A DNA stretch of 34,562 bases from an uncultured Lachnospiraceae bacterium. GTDB lineage: Bacteria; Bacillota; Clostridia; Lachnospirales; Lachnospiraceae. The DNA lies in assembly GCA_900546325.1 (NCBI GenBank), contig URCR01000029.1:1-34562 (forward strand). Reading direction: 5' to 3'. Position numbers and translations under genes: made by a program. Shown here piece after piece: positions 1 through 7,039 of this stretch. Positions within the stretch are counted from its first letter, which is position 1. Each line of letters starts with the position of its first letter. A model generated the notes under the pieces. The model was given only the letters and a program-made list of their open reading frames with translations. It was not told where the DNA came from and did not search any database.

Positions 1-39
1 ATGGAGCTGACTGTTACTAATCGGTCGAGGGCATAACCA
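1..39 (+). rRNA. rrl: 23S ribosomal RNA, 3' end only
   Basis: The first bases match the conserved 3' terminus of clostridial 23S rRNA: the segment GACTGTTACTAATCGGTCGA followed by GGGCATAACC. Only the extreme 3' end lies in the window. The exact last base (about 39) is estimated from the family pattern. The gene belongs to an rRNA operon that enters from the left. Confidence 0.85.
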
Positions 40-146
40 AGTGGTGATAGGAGAAGGATGGAGAGATAGAGAGAAAAACTTAGAAAAGTAGTTAGCTGTA
101 TGTGATTTTGAAGGTATATGAAAAAGAGAAGAGATAAAAAAGAGAG

Positions 147-177
147 AAGATATTTGCAGGAGCAGATGTCTTTTTTT
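147..177 (+). terminator. rRNA operon intrinsic terminator
   Basis: An 11-bp stem (AAGATATTTGC with GCAGATGTCTT, two G-U pairs) closes on an AGGA loop and runs into a T tract. It lies about 107 bases after the 23S end, so it is the natural terminator of the rRNA operon. The space between the 23S end and this hairpin is purine-rich, is slightly shorter than a 5S gene and shows no recognisable 5S sequence. Confidence 0.65.
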
Positions 178-240
178 GTGTTTAAAAGCAGGAAGGAAGT
201 CTCTAAAGAAGTTTTTGATCTGACAGCAGTAGTTGTTTGC

Positions 241-286
241 AAAAAAACCGGGATCAATTGATAGAAACATATCAGAATCCCGGTTT
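241..286 (-). terminator. Intrinsic terminator after the Nudix-methyltransferase gene
   Basis: A perfect 10-bp inverted repeat (AAACCGGGAT and ATCCCGGTTT) stands just past the stop codon of the minus-strand gene. On the minus strand it is followed directly by seven T residues, so it terminates the ROK kinase/Nudix operon. On the plus strand a T-rich stretch lies several bases away, so it may also act as a back-up for the rRNA operon. Confidence 0.85.
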
Positions 287-293
287 ATTGATA

Positions 294-1523
294 TTATTTT
301 TTTACGAGAGCATACATCAGGACCGGAAAATCCAGAAAAGATTCCGTGAGGCCTTTTTCGACAATCGTAAAATGATTTTCTTTCAGTTCTTCTTCGAACG
401 TGGAGAAAGATACCATTTTACATGATGTGGCAGCAACTGTGACAGTGCCGGACGGATGCTGGCGTTCTTCCAGAGAAAATGCATTGCGGATGTTCGTTTC
501 TCTTTCTACTTTCCCATCTCCCATTGTGCAGATGAGTGCGATCCCATTCTCTTTTAGATGCTCGGAAATGAAGCGGTAGAAGGCATTCCGATCCCCTTTC
601 AATACAAGCATATGAAGAACTGCGACAGAATAGATGAAATCATATTGGAAAGGATGTGTCGGGTCAAGACAGTCTAAAACTTCAAAATTTGAAGCATATT
701 TCGGAAAAGTTGTCTTGCAGTAGGAAATGGCTTCCGGAGAAATATCGGTGGCTTTCAAACAATATTCTTTTTCCAGTAAAGTTTTTGCATCTCTTCCTTC
801 ACCGCAGCCAATTTCAAGAATTGGAGAGGAGAGAGGAATTCCATATTTTTCAAGTAGCTCCATCACGATCGGAGTGGGAGTATTGCTGAACCAACTGGCT
901 CCTTTTTGATGGATAGTCGTATACCTATCCTCGTATGCTTTGTAATATTCCCTAGGGGGAAAATCCCGGAGGACTTTTTTACAAAGTTTGGAGTAAATTC
1001 GCTCGACAAACCATTTTTCAGTAGATTTTTCCGCAATCTCAGAGAGGCTGATCCATCCAATCTGACTGTTTTCATCTGGTTTGACCCGGAGCGGCAAATG
1101 TTCATCCGCTTCGAGCAGAAAGGTGAGATTCAGGTGGAGATGAGAGGAAATGTATGTTCCACGCTTCTCATGCCCGTCTACCGTCAGACTTTCCAGAGAA
1201 AAAATATCATCTGTGAGGAAGCGGATATCTGTCAGACCGCTTTCTTCTTCAATTTCCTTTCGGATCACTTGTCTGACATCCGGATTTCCGTCTGCATGAC
1301 CGCCAAGCCATGCCCATGACTGATAAATATTGTGATAGGCCATCAGAACTTTCGTGCGGTCCTGATTGACGACCCACGCAGAAACTGTGATGTGGGCAAC
1401 ATCATTTTCTCTGGTGAGAAGATTGGGATTGTGGTCAAGAAGTCTTAGAATTTGCTTTTGATCTCGTTCTTCCTGTTCATTGAATGGAAGGTACTTTTCT
1501 ATTTCTTTTCTTAGTTGTTTCAT
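294..1523 (-). CDS. Nudix hydrolase-SAM methyltransferase fusion protein
   Basis: This 409-residue protein joins two catalytic domains. The N-terminal half is a Nudix domain: residues 75-97 hold the box GGHADGN...KEIEEESGL. The metal-binding EIEEE core is present, but the first conserved Glu of the box is Pro and the Arg is Lys; variants with a GGHxDG opening are known in the superfamily. The C-terminal half is a class I SAM-dependent methyltransferase, with motif I LEIGCGEGRD at about 236-245 and a following acidic ATDIS strand. No signal peptide or membrane segment is seen. A GAGGG ribosome binding site precedes the ATG on the minus strand. It lies 45 bases downstream of the ROK kinase and probably shares its promoter. 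The substrates of both domains are unknown; the methyltransferase resembles the broad UbiE/TehB-like group, so its target cannot be named. Confidence 0.85.
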   Translation of the reverse strand: MKQLRKEIEKYLPFNEQEERDQKQILRLLDHNPNLLTRENDVAHITVSAWVVNQDRTKVLMAYHNIYQSWAWLGGHADGNPDVRQVIRKEIEEESGLTDIRFLTDDIFSLESLTVDGHEKRGTYISSHLHLNLTFLLEADEHLPLRVKPDENSQIGWISLSEIAEKSTEKWFVERIYSKLCKKVLRDFPPREYYKAYEDRYTTIHQKGASWFSNTPTPIVMELLEKYGIPLSSPILEIGCGEGRDAKTLLEKEYCLKATDISPEAISYCKTTFPKYASNFEVLDCLDPTHPFQYDFIYSVAVLHMLVLKGDRNAFYRFISEHLKENGIALICTMGDGKVERETNIRNAFSLEERQHPSGTVTVAATSCKMVSFSTFEEELKENHFTIVEKGLTESFLDFPVLMYALVKK

Positions 1524-1568
1524 ATAGCTGTTCCCTCTTTTGTGATTATTTTCGTTTGAATGCCGGCT

Positions 1569-2552
1569 TTAGAAACGAGTCCCATTCTCAAACCGCTGTC
1601 TGGCATAGAGTGCAGCACCAAGCATTCCGGCACTATCGCCAAGCTGTGCAGTCACGATTTCGCAGTGCTTGCGGGAGAGAGATAGAGCATGTTCTTTCAC
1701 AATATTGCGAGCAGGATGTAAAAGCCGTTCCCCTGCCGCAGACATGCCGCCTCCGATAATGAGGATCTCGGGATTAAAGAGGTTGATAATATTTACAAGC
1801 CCATAGCCTAGTATTACTCCGGTTTCGTTCATTGTGTCAATGGCCATCTGATCACCGAGATCATAAGCTTTGGAGATCATTTCTGCGGTAATTTTATCGG
1901 AATGTCCATCTACCCACTCTGAGATGATCGTGGAATTTCCATCGGCAATTTTCTCTTTTACCGTATCGAGGATACCGGAAGCAGAAACATATCGTCCCAG
2001 ACAGCCGTTGCTTCCACAGCGGCATGGTCGTCCGGGGCGGAACATATTCATATGGCCGATCTCCCCGGCACTTGCGGTAGCACCATAGAGAACGTGTCCA
2101 TCTATGACGATTCCAGCACCGATTCCGGTCCCAAGAGTGAGCAATACGATATTTTCTTTATGTTTTCCGGCACCGCAGAGCCATTCTCCATAGAGATTTA
2201 CACGGACATCATTGTCGATATAAACCGGAAGACCTGTCTTTTCTTTCAGCCAGCTGGCGACCGGCATATTTTCCCATTTTGGAAATTTAGAAGAAAAGAT
2301 AGAGATACCTGTCTCCATATCAAGTAGTCCGGGAATCCCGATACCGATACAGACAGCTTCCTGTCCGGGGAGGGCGGCATATAATTCCAAAATGGCACAA
2401 TGAATCTGGTTCATGGCATATTCCCAGCCCTTTTTTGGGCGGGTAGAGATTCGCCTTTCATAGAGTTTGTGAAATTGCCGGAACGTATAGGCGGAGATCT
2501 TGAGATTGGTTCCGCCGAGATCGATTCCGATAATGTATTTATGGGTATGCAT
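1569..2552 (-). CDS. ROK-family sugar kinase (glucokinase-like)
   Basis: This 327-residue cytoplasmic protein belongs to the ROK (repressor/ORF/kinase) family and most likely phosphorylates a hexose such as glucose, or an N-acetylated hexosamine, with ATP. It opens with the phosphate-binding motif GIDLGGTN (residues 9-16). The catalytic region IDNDVRVNLYGEW follows, then the ROK zinc site around GRPCRCGSNGCLGRY with a His shortly before it. There is no N-terminal helix-turn-helix, so it is a kinase and not a NagC/XylR repressor. The ATG has a GAAAGG ribosome binding site and a good promoter about 50 bases upstream. It is first in a two-gene operon with the Nudix-methyltransferase fusion. The exact sugar cannot be fixed from sequence. 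Confidence 0.88.
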   Translation of the reverse strand: MHTHKYIIGIDLGGTNLKISAYTFRQFHKLYERRISTRPKKGWEYAMNQIHCAILELYAALPGQEAVCIGIGIPGLLDMETGISIFSSKFPKWENMPVASWLKEKTGLPVYIDNDVRVNLYGEWLCGAGKHKENIVLLTLGTGIGAGIVIDGHVLYGATASAGEIGHMNMFRPGRPCRCGSNGCLGRYVSASGILDTVKEKIADGNSTIISEWVDGHSDKITAEMISKAYDLGDQMAIDTMNETGVILGYGLVNIINLFNPEILIIGGGMSAAGERLLHPARNIVKEHALSLSRKHCEIVTAQLGDSAGMLGAALYARQRFENGTRF

Positions 2553-2601
2553 TGTCTGACCTTTCTGAATCTGTGATTCATAATTTATTTTTATAGGATG
2601 T

Positions 2602-2630
2602 ATTATATCATTGCTTTCTTCTGCTTTAAA
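2602..2630 (-). promoter_or_regulatory. Promoter of the ROK kinase operon
   Basis: Read on the minus strand, a TTTAAA -35 box and a TATAAT -10 box are separated by 17 bp, and the -10 carries a TG extension (TGATATAAT). It lies about 50 bases upstream of the ROK kinase start, back to back with the FHA promoter. Confidence 0.7.
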
Positions 2631-2732
2631 AGGAAAATTACATTTTTTTATAAACGGCCAGTGTTATGAAAAATATCAATGAATCCATTGTCGGAATATA
2701 GTCTTTTTTGCAAGAAAAGAAAAAGGAATATA

Positions 2733-2761
2733 TTGGCAACAAACAGCATTTTTGCTATAAT
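2733..2761 (+). promoter_or_regulatory. Sigma-A promoter of the FHA/kinase/zinc-ribbon cluster
   Basis: TTGGCA (2733-2738) and TATAAT (2756-2761) are spaced by exactly 17 bp. Transcription should start near 2768. This is the only strong promoter I can see at the head of the cluster. Because it lies inside the longest open frame of the FHA gene, it also shows that the longest-frame start at 2679 is not used. Confidence 0.8.
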
Positions 2762-2867
2762 TCATTATTATATGATATTGAAAAAAGAAATTGTTTCAAA
2801 AGAAAATGATGTGAAAACCCTCCAAAACGCAGTATTTGGGAGAACATGTAGAAGAGGTGAGAGAGAA

Positions 2868-3317
2868 GTGGAAAAATATCTGAATGGATGGAGAGACAGC
2901 GCGGATGTGGAGATCCCTCCGAGAAAGGCGAACGGATTCCGGGAAGAGATCCTTATAAGAGAGAAAGTACTCCCACTTCCAAAAATACAGCACACGGGTG
3001 AGAAAGAGCTGCAGGAAGATCAACGGGCCGGTAAGGCGTATGTCATTCGGACGAGGACCGATGAAAAAACGGAAGTGAACAAAAGTCCGTTTGTGATGGG
3101 AAAGTCGGTTCATGCAGACTATACAATACAGGGGAATCAGGCGATCAGCAGGAAGCATGCTTATGTATTTGGGGAAAATGGAGCATATTTTTTGAAAGAC
3201 TTGAATTCTCTGAATCATACTTTTGTAGACGGAAAGAAGATTCAGGGAGAGACAAGGCTGAAGGATGGAGAGTTTTTTTATCTTGCAGATGAGAAGTTCC
3301 AATTCAGAATCGATTAG
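2868..3317 (+). CDS. FHA-domain protein (phosphothreonine reader)
   Basis: This is a 149-residue soluble protein with a C-terminal forkhead-associated domain (about residues 70-149). Visible FHA landmarks are MGKSVHADYTI (residues 77-87, with Lys where Arg is usual), ISRKHAYV (93-100) and DLNSLNHTFVDG (111-122, matching the usual SSNGT-type loop), followed by typical closing strands. FHA domains bind phosphothreonine peptides, which fits the adjacent Ser/Thr kinase. The N-terminal 60 residues are charged and unrecognised. The frame stays open back to 2679. I chose GTG at 2868 because GAGGTGA lies 7 bases upstream and because the -10 box at 2756-2761 lies inside the longer frame. An ATG at 2772 would be nearly leaderless. 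It is the first gene of the cluster. Confidence 0.82.
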   Translation: MEKYLNGWRDSADVEIPPRKANGFREEILIREKVLPLPKIQHTGEKELQEDQRAGKAYVIRTRTDEKTEVNKSPFVMGKSVHADYTIQGNQAISRKHAYVFGENGAYFLKDLNSLNHTFVDGKKIQGETRLKDGEFFYLADEKFQFRID

Positions 3318-3362
3318 AAATATAGAAATACAAAAAAGCAGATGGGACAGAGGGAGATCAGA

Positions 3363-5351
3363 GTGGAAAAGTTTTCAGATACATATGAGATCATTGGAAA
3401 ATTAGGAGAAGGAAGCGGCGGGATTGTGTATAAGGCAATCCATAAGCGGCTGAGAAAAGAAGTTGTTGTAAAGCAGATAAAAAATCAGGGAATGTCTCTG
3501 CGGGATAAAAGAAAAGAAGTAGATATTCTAAAAAATCTCAACCATTCTTACTTGCCGCAAGTACTTGATTTCTTTGAGATAGGAGGGAATGCCTATACTG
3601 TCATGAGTTTTATCCCGGGGAAATCTCTGAAGACATTGCTTCAGGAAGGGCGGTATTTCCAAAAGAAAGAAGTAATTCGCTGGGCCATGCAGTTATGCAG
3701 TGCGCTTCAGTATCTCCATGAGCAGATGCCTCCGATCATTCATGGAGATATCAAGCCTGCAAATATTATGCTGACTCCGAAGGGAGATATTTGTCTGATT
3801 GATTTCAATATTTCGTTTTTTATGAATTCAGGCACCGTTCTCGGATACACGGATGGATATACTTCTCCGGAGCAGTACCGGCGGGTGAGAAATATAAAGG
3901 AGGGAATACGAGAAGAGTTTGTAAAGATAGATGAGAGGGCAGATTTGTACAGCCTTGGGGCGACGCTGTATCACATTATCACAGGAGAGAAGCTTGGAGA
4001 GAACGGGGGAAGGCCGGATCAGATGCTTTTAACTGAAAAGGCAGGAGATACGTTTGCATCTGTGATCGAAAGGGCCGTTGAGCAGGATCCAAAAAAGAGA
4101 TTTCAGAGTGCGGCGGAGATGCTTCAGGCGCTGCAGATGCTCCCTAAGAAAGATAAGCGTTACAAGATGCTTCTGGCACGTCAGTGGGCAGAGCGTCTTA
4201 CCGCTTCCATCTGTCTGGCAGGGTGTATCGCATTGACCGGATACGGCATCTATACGATGAGACTTGAGAAGATTGAACGCTATAATGAACTGGTGGCGAA
4301 GCAGGAAAAACTGATTGCGGATAAGAAGTTTGACAAGGAAGAAGAAATCTATCGGGAAGCAGTCAAGCTGCGACCGTCTTCTCTGGAGAGTTATTATCAG
4401 AATGCATATGCGCTTTATGAACAGAAATTATATGAGGAGTGTATCGAATTTATCGACTACGATATTCTTCAGAATGAAAAAGTAAAGCAGAGTCCGGAGC
4501 GTATGGCAGATATTTACTATTTGAAAGCAGACAGTCAGTTCCAGATGGAAGACTATGAAGATGCGGTAGAGACGTATGAGCTGCTTGAAGAGACCGGAGA
4601 AGGAGCCGAAACATATTATAAGGATTATGCGATCACATTGGCATATGCCGGATATCCGGAATCGGCGGAGAAGATTCTGGAAGAGGCGATGGAGCAGGGT
4701 CTCAATGAAGATACGCTGTATTATGCGAAGGGAGAGATTAAGAAGTTTCTGGAGGAACCGGAGCAGGCGCTGACCTCATTTCAGAAGTGCATAGAGATTA
4801 CAAAAGATATGGATCTGAAGACAAGGGCGTATCTGATGATGAGCGAATTATATGAGAAAGAAGATAACCGGGAACAAGAGCAGAAGATGTTGAAAGAGGC
4901 AGAAGCATCCCTGCCCGTGGAAAACCAGATGATGATCCTGGAAAGGTTAGCTCAGGTTAACATAGATCTTGCAGAGAATACAGGACTTGGCAAGTACAGA
5001 GAAGAAGCAATTAAAAATTTTCAGAAGATTATTGAAAATGGATGGGAATCTTACGATACTTATAATAATCTAGTTGTGCTGTGTCAGAAACAGGGAAATC
5101 TTGACCAGGCAGAAAAATATCTAAAAACAATGGAAGAATCTTACGGGGAAGATTATAATATCTATAAAAGGCACGCATTTCTTGAGATTGACCGCCAGAA
5201 ATTACTGAAAAATGATGCGAGAAACTACAAAAAGTTCGAGGAATATTATGAGCAGGCGACGGAACTGTATGAGGATGAGAAGGAATCGGATATTGAGATG
5301 GATTTACTGGAACAGCTCTATGACCAGGCAGAGAAAGGGGGATGGCTGTAA
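3363..5351 (+). CDS. Membrane Ser/Thr protein kinase with extracellular TPR region
   Basis: This 662-residue Hanks-type kinase has a cytoplasmic catalytic domain at about 1-265. Its landmarks are the glycine loop GEGSGGIVY (15-23), catalytic Lys37 in VVVKQIK, helix-C Glu52, HGDIKPANIM with Asp129 and Asn134, DFN with Asp147, and a TSPEQYR segment in place of APE. Both the HRD Arg (Gly here) and the DFG Gly (Asn here) are replaced, yet all catalytic Lys/Asp/Asn residues remain, so activity is plausible. A membrane helix follows at about 278-300, then a long TPR-rich region predicted outside the cell. It has no PASTA repeats, unlike PrkC. I chose GTG at 3363 because AGGGAGA lies 5 bases upstream; the ATG at 3342 lacks a ribosome binding site. 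No PP2C phosphatase gene lies in the window. Confidence 0.88.
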   Translation: MEKFSDTYEIIGKLGEGSGGIVYKAIHKRLRKEVVVKQIKNQGMSLRDKRKEVDILKNLNHSYLPQVLDFFEIGGNAYTVMSFIPGKSLKTLLQEGRYFQKKEVIRWAMQLCSALQYLHEQMPPIIHGDIKPANIMLTPKGDICLIDFNISFFMNSGTVLGYTDGYTSPEQYRRVRNIKEGIREEFVKIDERADLYSLGATLYHIITGEKLGENGGRPDQMLLTEKAGDTFASVIERAVEQDPKKRFQSAAEMLQALQMLPKKDKRYKMLLARQWAERLTASICLAGCIALTGYGIYTMRLEKIERYNELVAKQEKLIADKKFDKEEEIYREAVKLRPSSLESYYQNAYALYEQKLYEECIEFIDYDILQNEKVKQSPERMADIYYLKADSQFQMEDYEDAVETYELLEETGEGAETYYKDYAITLAYAGYPESAEKILEEAMEQGLNEDTLYYAKGEIKKFLEEPEQALTSFQKCIEITKDMDLKTRAYLMMSELYEKEDNREQEQKMLKEAEASLPVENQMMILERLAQVNIDLAENTGLGKYREEAIKNFQKIIENGWESYDTYNNLVVLCQKQGNLDQAEKYLKTMEESYGEDYNIYKRHAFLEIDRQKLLKNDARNYKKFEEYYEQATELYEDEKESDIEMDLLEQLYDQAEKGGWL

Positions 5352-5352
5352 A

Positions 5353-5490
5353 ATGGGAATCACACCGGGATTGATCATGGTGGCAGCAGGAAGCCTTGGA
5401 GGGATTGCCTGTGCGGCCTTTCTGGTCGGCACACTCAGAAGATTTAGAAAACAGAGAAAGCATCTTCTGGAAGAAATCAGTGCTGAATAG
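5353..5490 (+). CDS. Small single-pass membrane protein (45 residues)
   Basis: The frame starts one base after the kinase stop codon, with AAAGGGGG 11-12 bases upstream. The peptide has a short N-terminus and one hydrophobic helix at about residues 5-28 (LIMVAAGSLGGIACAAFLV). A basic stretch (RRFRKQRK) and an acidic tail follow, so the C-terminus should be cytoplasmic. I do not recognise the family. Tight coupling to the kinase suggests a partner or small regulator of the kinase or of the membrane proteins encoded after it, but this is inference. The same frame stays open upstream inside the kinase gene; that part is a shadow. Confidence 0.6.
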   Translation: MGITPGLIMVAAGSLGGIACAAFLVGTLRRFRKQRKHLLEEISAE

Positions 5491-5538
5491 AGAAGATAGT
5501 ATCATAGGGAAGAAACGATAGAGAGAAGGTCAGAGTGG

Positions 5539-5856
5539 ATGAGAAATCAGATGTTTGAAGGTGCAGTTACTGGGAAAGAGGGAATTTACAAGGGCAGGAC
5601 ATTATTGCTGGAAAATCGGCGGGAAGTCTTTTTCCATCTTGAGGGCAGGCAGATTTATGTGGATCAAATACCGGAAGGAGCAGAAGCGGGTATCTGGTAT
5701 ATTGCACAGCATGAAGAATATGCAATACAGCCGGCCAAAACAAGAACTGTATATTTAAAAAGTGGACAGCCACTCGGAAAGGACCGCATCTATTATCTGC
5801 CGCGCGGCATGGAAATATGGATTGAGTCACAAAAGAACAGATTTCTATTGGAATAG
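5539..5856 (+). CDS. Small protein resembling a degenerate FHA domain
   Basis: This is a 105-residue soluble protein with an AAGG ribosome binding site about 9 bases before its ATG. I do not recognise a firm family. Its opening (VTGKEGIYKGRTLLL, residues about 10-24) and its end (GQPLGKDRIYYLPRGMEIWI, then NRFLLE) resemble the first and last strands of clostridial FHA domains. The GR, SRxH and SxNGT phosphothreonine-binding motifs are missing. If it is an FHA fold, it has probably lost phosphopeptide binding and may be a structural or dimerising partner of the true FHA protein at the head of the operon. A plain hypothetical protein is the alternative. Confidence 0.6.
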   Translation: MRNQMFEGAVTGKEGIYKGRTLLLENRREVFFHLEGRQIYVDQIPEGAEAGIWYIAQHEEYAIQPAKTRTVYLKSGQPLGKDRIYYLPRGMEIWIESQKNRFLLE

Positions 5857-5889
5857 AACAAAATACGAAGTAAGAGAGGGGATGGCAGT

Positions 5890-6120
5890 ATGCAGGACAC
5901 AGAGCAGAAGCTTGAAAATCTATATGCGAAGCTTGGCAAAGCATATTATGAAGGCGGATTTGAAGATCCTCTTCCGGAACTTTTGCCACTATTTGATGCA
6001 ATTACAGAACTAAAATGCAGCCGGGGACAGACAGAAGAGAAAGCTTTTTGTCCGAAATGCGGGAATGAGCTAAAAGAACAAGCAATCTTTTGCGGCAGAT
6101 GTGGATGCCGTATAGGATAG
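5890..6120 (+). CDS. Small helical zinc-ribbon protein
   Basis: This 76-residue protein has an N-terminal helical module (residues 1-40, with LYAKLGKAYYEGG) and one zinc ribbon, CPKCG then CGRCG, at about 54-73. The helical module recurs in the next gene and in the gene at 11414, always with an LGxxYY core, so the three are likely paralogues. GAGGGG lies 8 bases before the ATG. There is no membrane segment, so it should be cytoplasmic. Four-Cys ribbons of this kind usually bind one zinc and mediate protein or nucleic acid contacts. The function is unknown; the cluster context suggests a cytoplasmic adaptor. Confidence 0.75.
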   Translation: MQDTEQKLENLYAKLGKAYYEGGFEDPLPELLPLFDAITELKCSRGQTEEKAFCPKCGNELKEQAIFCGRCGCRIG

Positions 6121-6145
6121 ATAAGAGCATAAGGAGGATATTACT

Positions 6146-7015
6146 ATGGAATTTTTTGACGGAATGGCACAGAAAACAAAAAATCTTTCAGAAATCATGA
6201 AGCTGACAGCAGCGGTTTCTTCAGAGAAGGAGAGACAGGAGAAGATTTACAAAGAACTTGGCGAGACTTATTACAAAGTGTATGGAGATCGGGCGGAGAG
6301 TGAATTGATAGAAATGTGCGCTCAGATCCGGGAGAGCAGAGAGACAGTAGAAACTTATGAAAAAGAGATTCTCGCCCTCAAAGGAATTGCAGTATGCCCG
6401 GCATGTGGATATGAAGTCAGTGTTCATTTCAACTTCTGTAATAACTGTGGACATAAGATGAAAGAAGTAAAGGAAGAACAGCCGTCCGTGGATGAACTGA
6501 TCCAGGAAGGGGAGAAATTGAGAGAGGAAGAGGAAATCCTCGCAGAAAAAGAAGAGGAAGTTACAGCGGAGGATAGAATTGTAAAAGAAATTCTGGAAGA
6601 GGAAACTTCAGCTGCAAAAGAATCTGTAGAAGAAATCCTTGCAGAAGAACAGCAGGGGGAAGAACCATTTGAGCCAGCAGGTGCAGAAGAACCATTTGAA
6701 CCGGAGATGGTAACAAGTACAGAAGAAATACAGAAGCCGGAAGCAGAAGAAGATTTCCAAGGGCAGGAAGATCCGTTTGTACAGGAGATTCAGGAGGCAG
6801 TGAGTGTATCTTCCGAAAAGACATGCAAAGAATGTGGAGCACATATGGAAGCGGATCAGGAGTTTTGCATTATGTGCGGTACGAGATATGAGGAAGACAA
6901 AGTAGAGAAAGAAGCTGAAGAGGAAGAAGAGCCTCAGGCGAGAATCTGTCCGAATTGTGGAAGCATTGTTAAACCGGGGCATCTGTTCTGTATGGAATGT
7001 GGAATGAAGCAATAA
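6146..7015 (+). CDS. Acidic protein with helical module and three zinc ribbons
   Basis: This 289-residue soluble protein starts with a helical module (about residues 1-80, with IYKELGETYYKVYG). A first zinc ribbon follows (CPACG...CNNCG, about 85-103). Next is a long, very acidic, Glu-rich linker that contains EEPFEP twice. Two further ribbons close it: CKECG...CIMCG and, at the C-terminus, CPNCG...CMECG. An AAGGAGG site precedes the ATG. No membrane segment is visible. The architecture, an LGxxYY helix plus ribbons, is shared with the genes at 5890 and 11414. I cannot assign a biochemical role; the flexible acidic linker and multiple ribbons fit a scaffold or adaptor. The Thr/Ser-containing acidic linker could be a kinase target, which is inference. 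Confidence 0.78.
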   Translation: MEFFDGMAQKTKNLSEIMKLTAAVSSEKERQEKIYKELGETYYKVYGDRAESELIEMCAQIRESRETVETYEKEILALKGIAVCPACGYEVSVHFNFCNNCGHKMKEVKEEQPSVDELIQEGEKLREEEEILAEKEEEVTAEDRIVKEILEEETSAAKESVEEILAEEQQGEEPFEPAGAEEPFEPEMVTSTEEIQKPEAEEDFQGQEDPFVQEIQEAVSVSSEKTCKECGAHMEADQEFCIMCGTRYEEDKVEKEAEEEEEPQARICPNCGSIVKPGHLFCMECGMKQ

Positions 7016-7039
7016 GAGATGGGGAAGGAATCAGAGACG

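Noticed and set aside
2679..2867. N-terminal extension of the FHA protein
   Set aside because: It contains the -35/-10 promoter and lacks a ribosome binding site; GTG 2868 is better supported.
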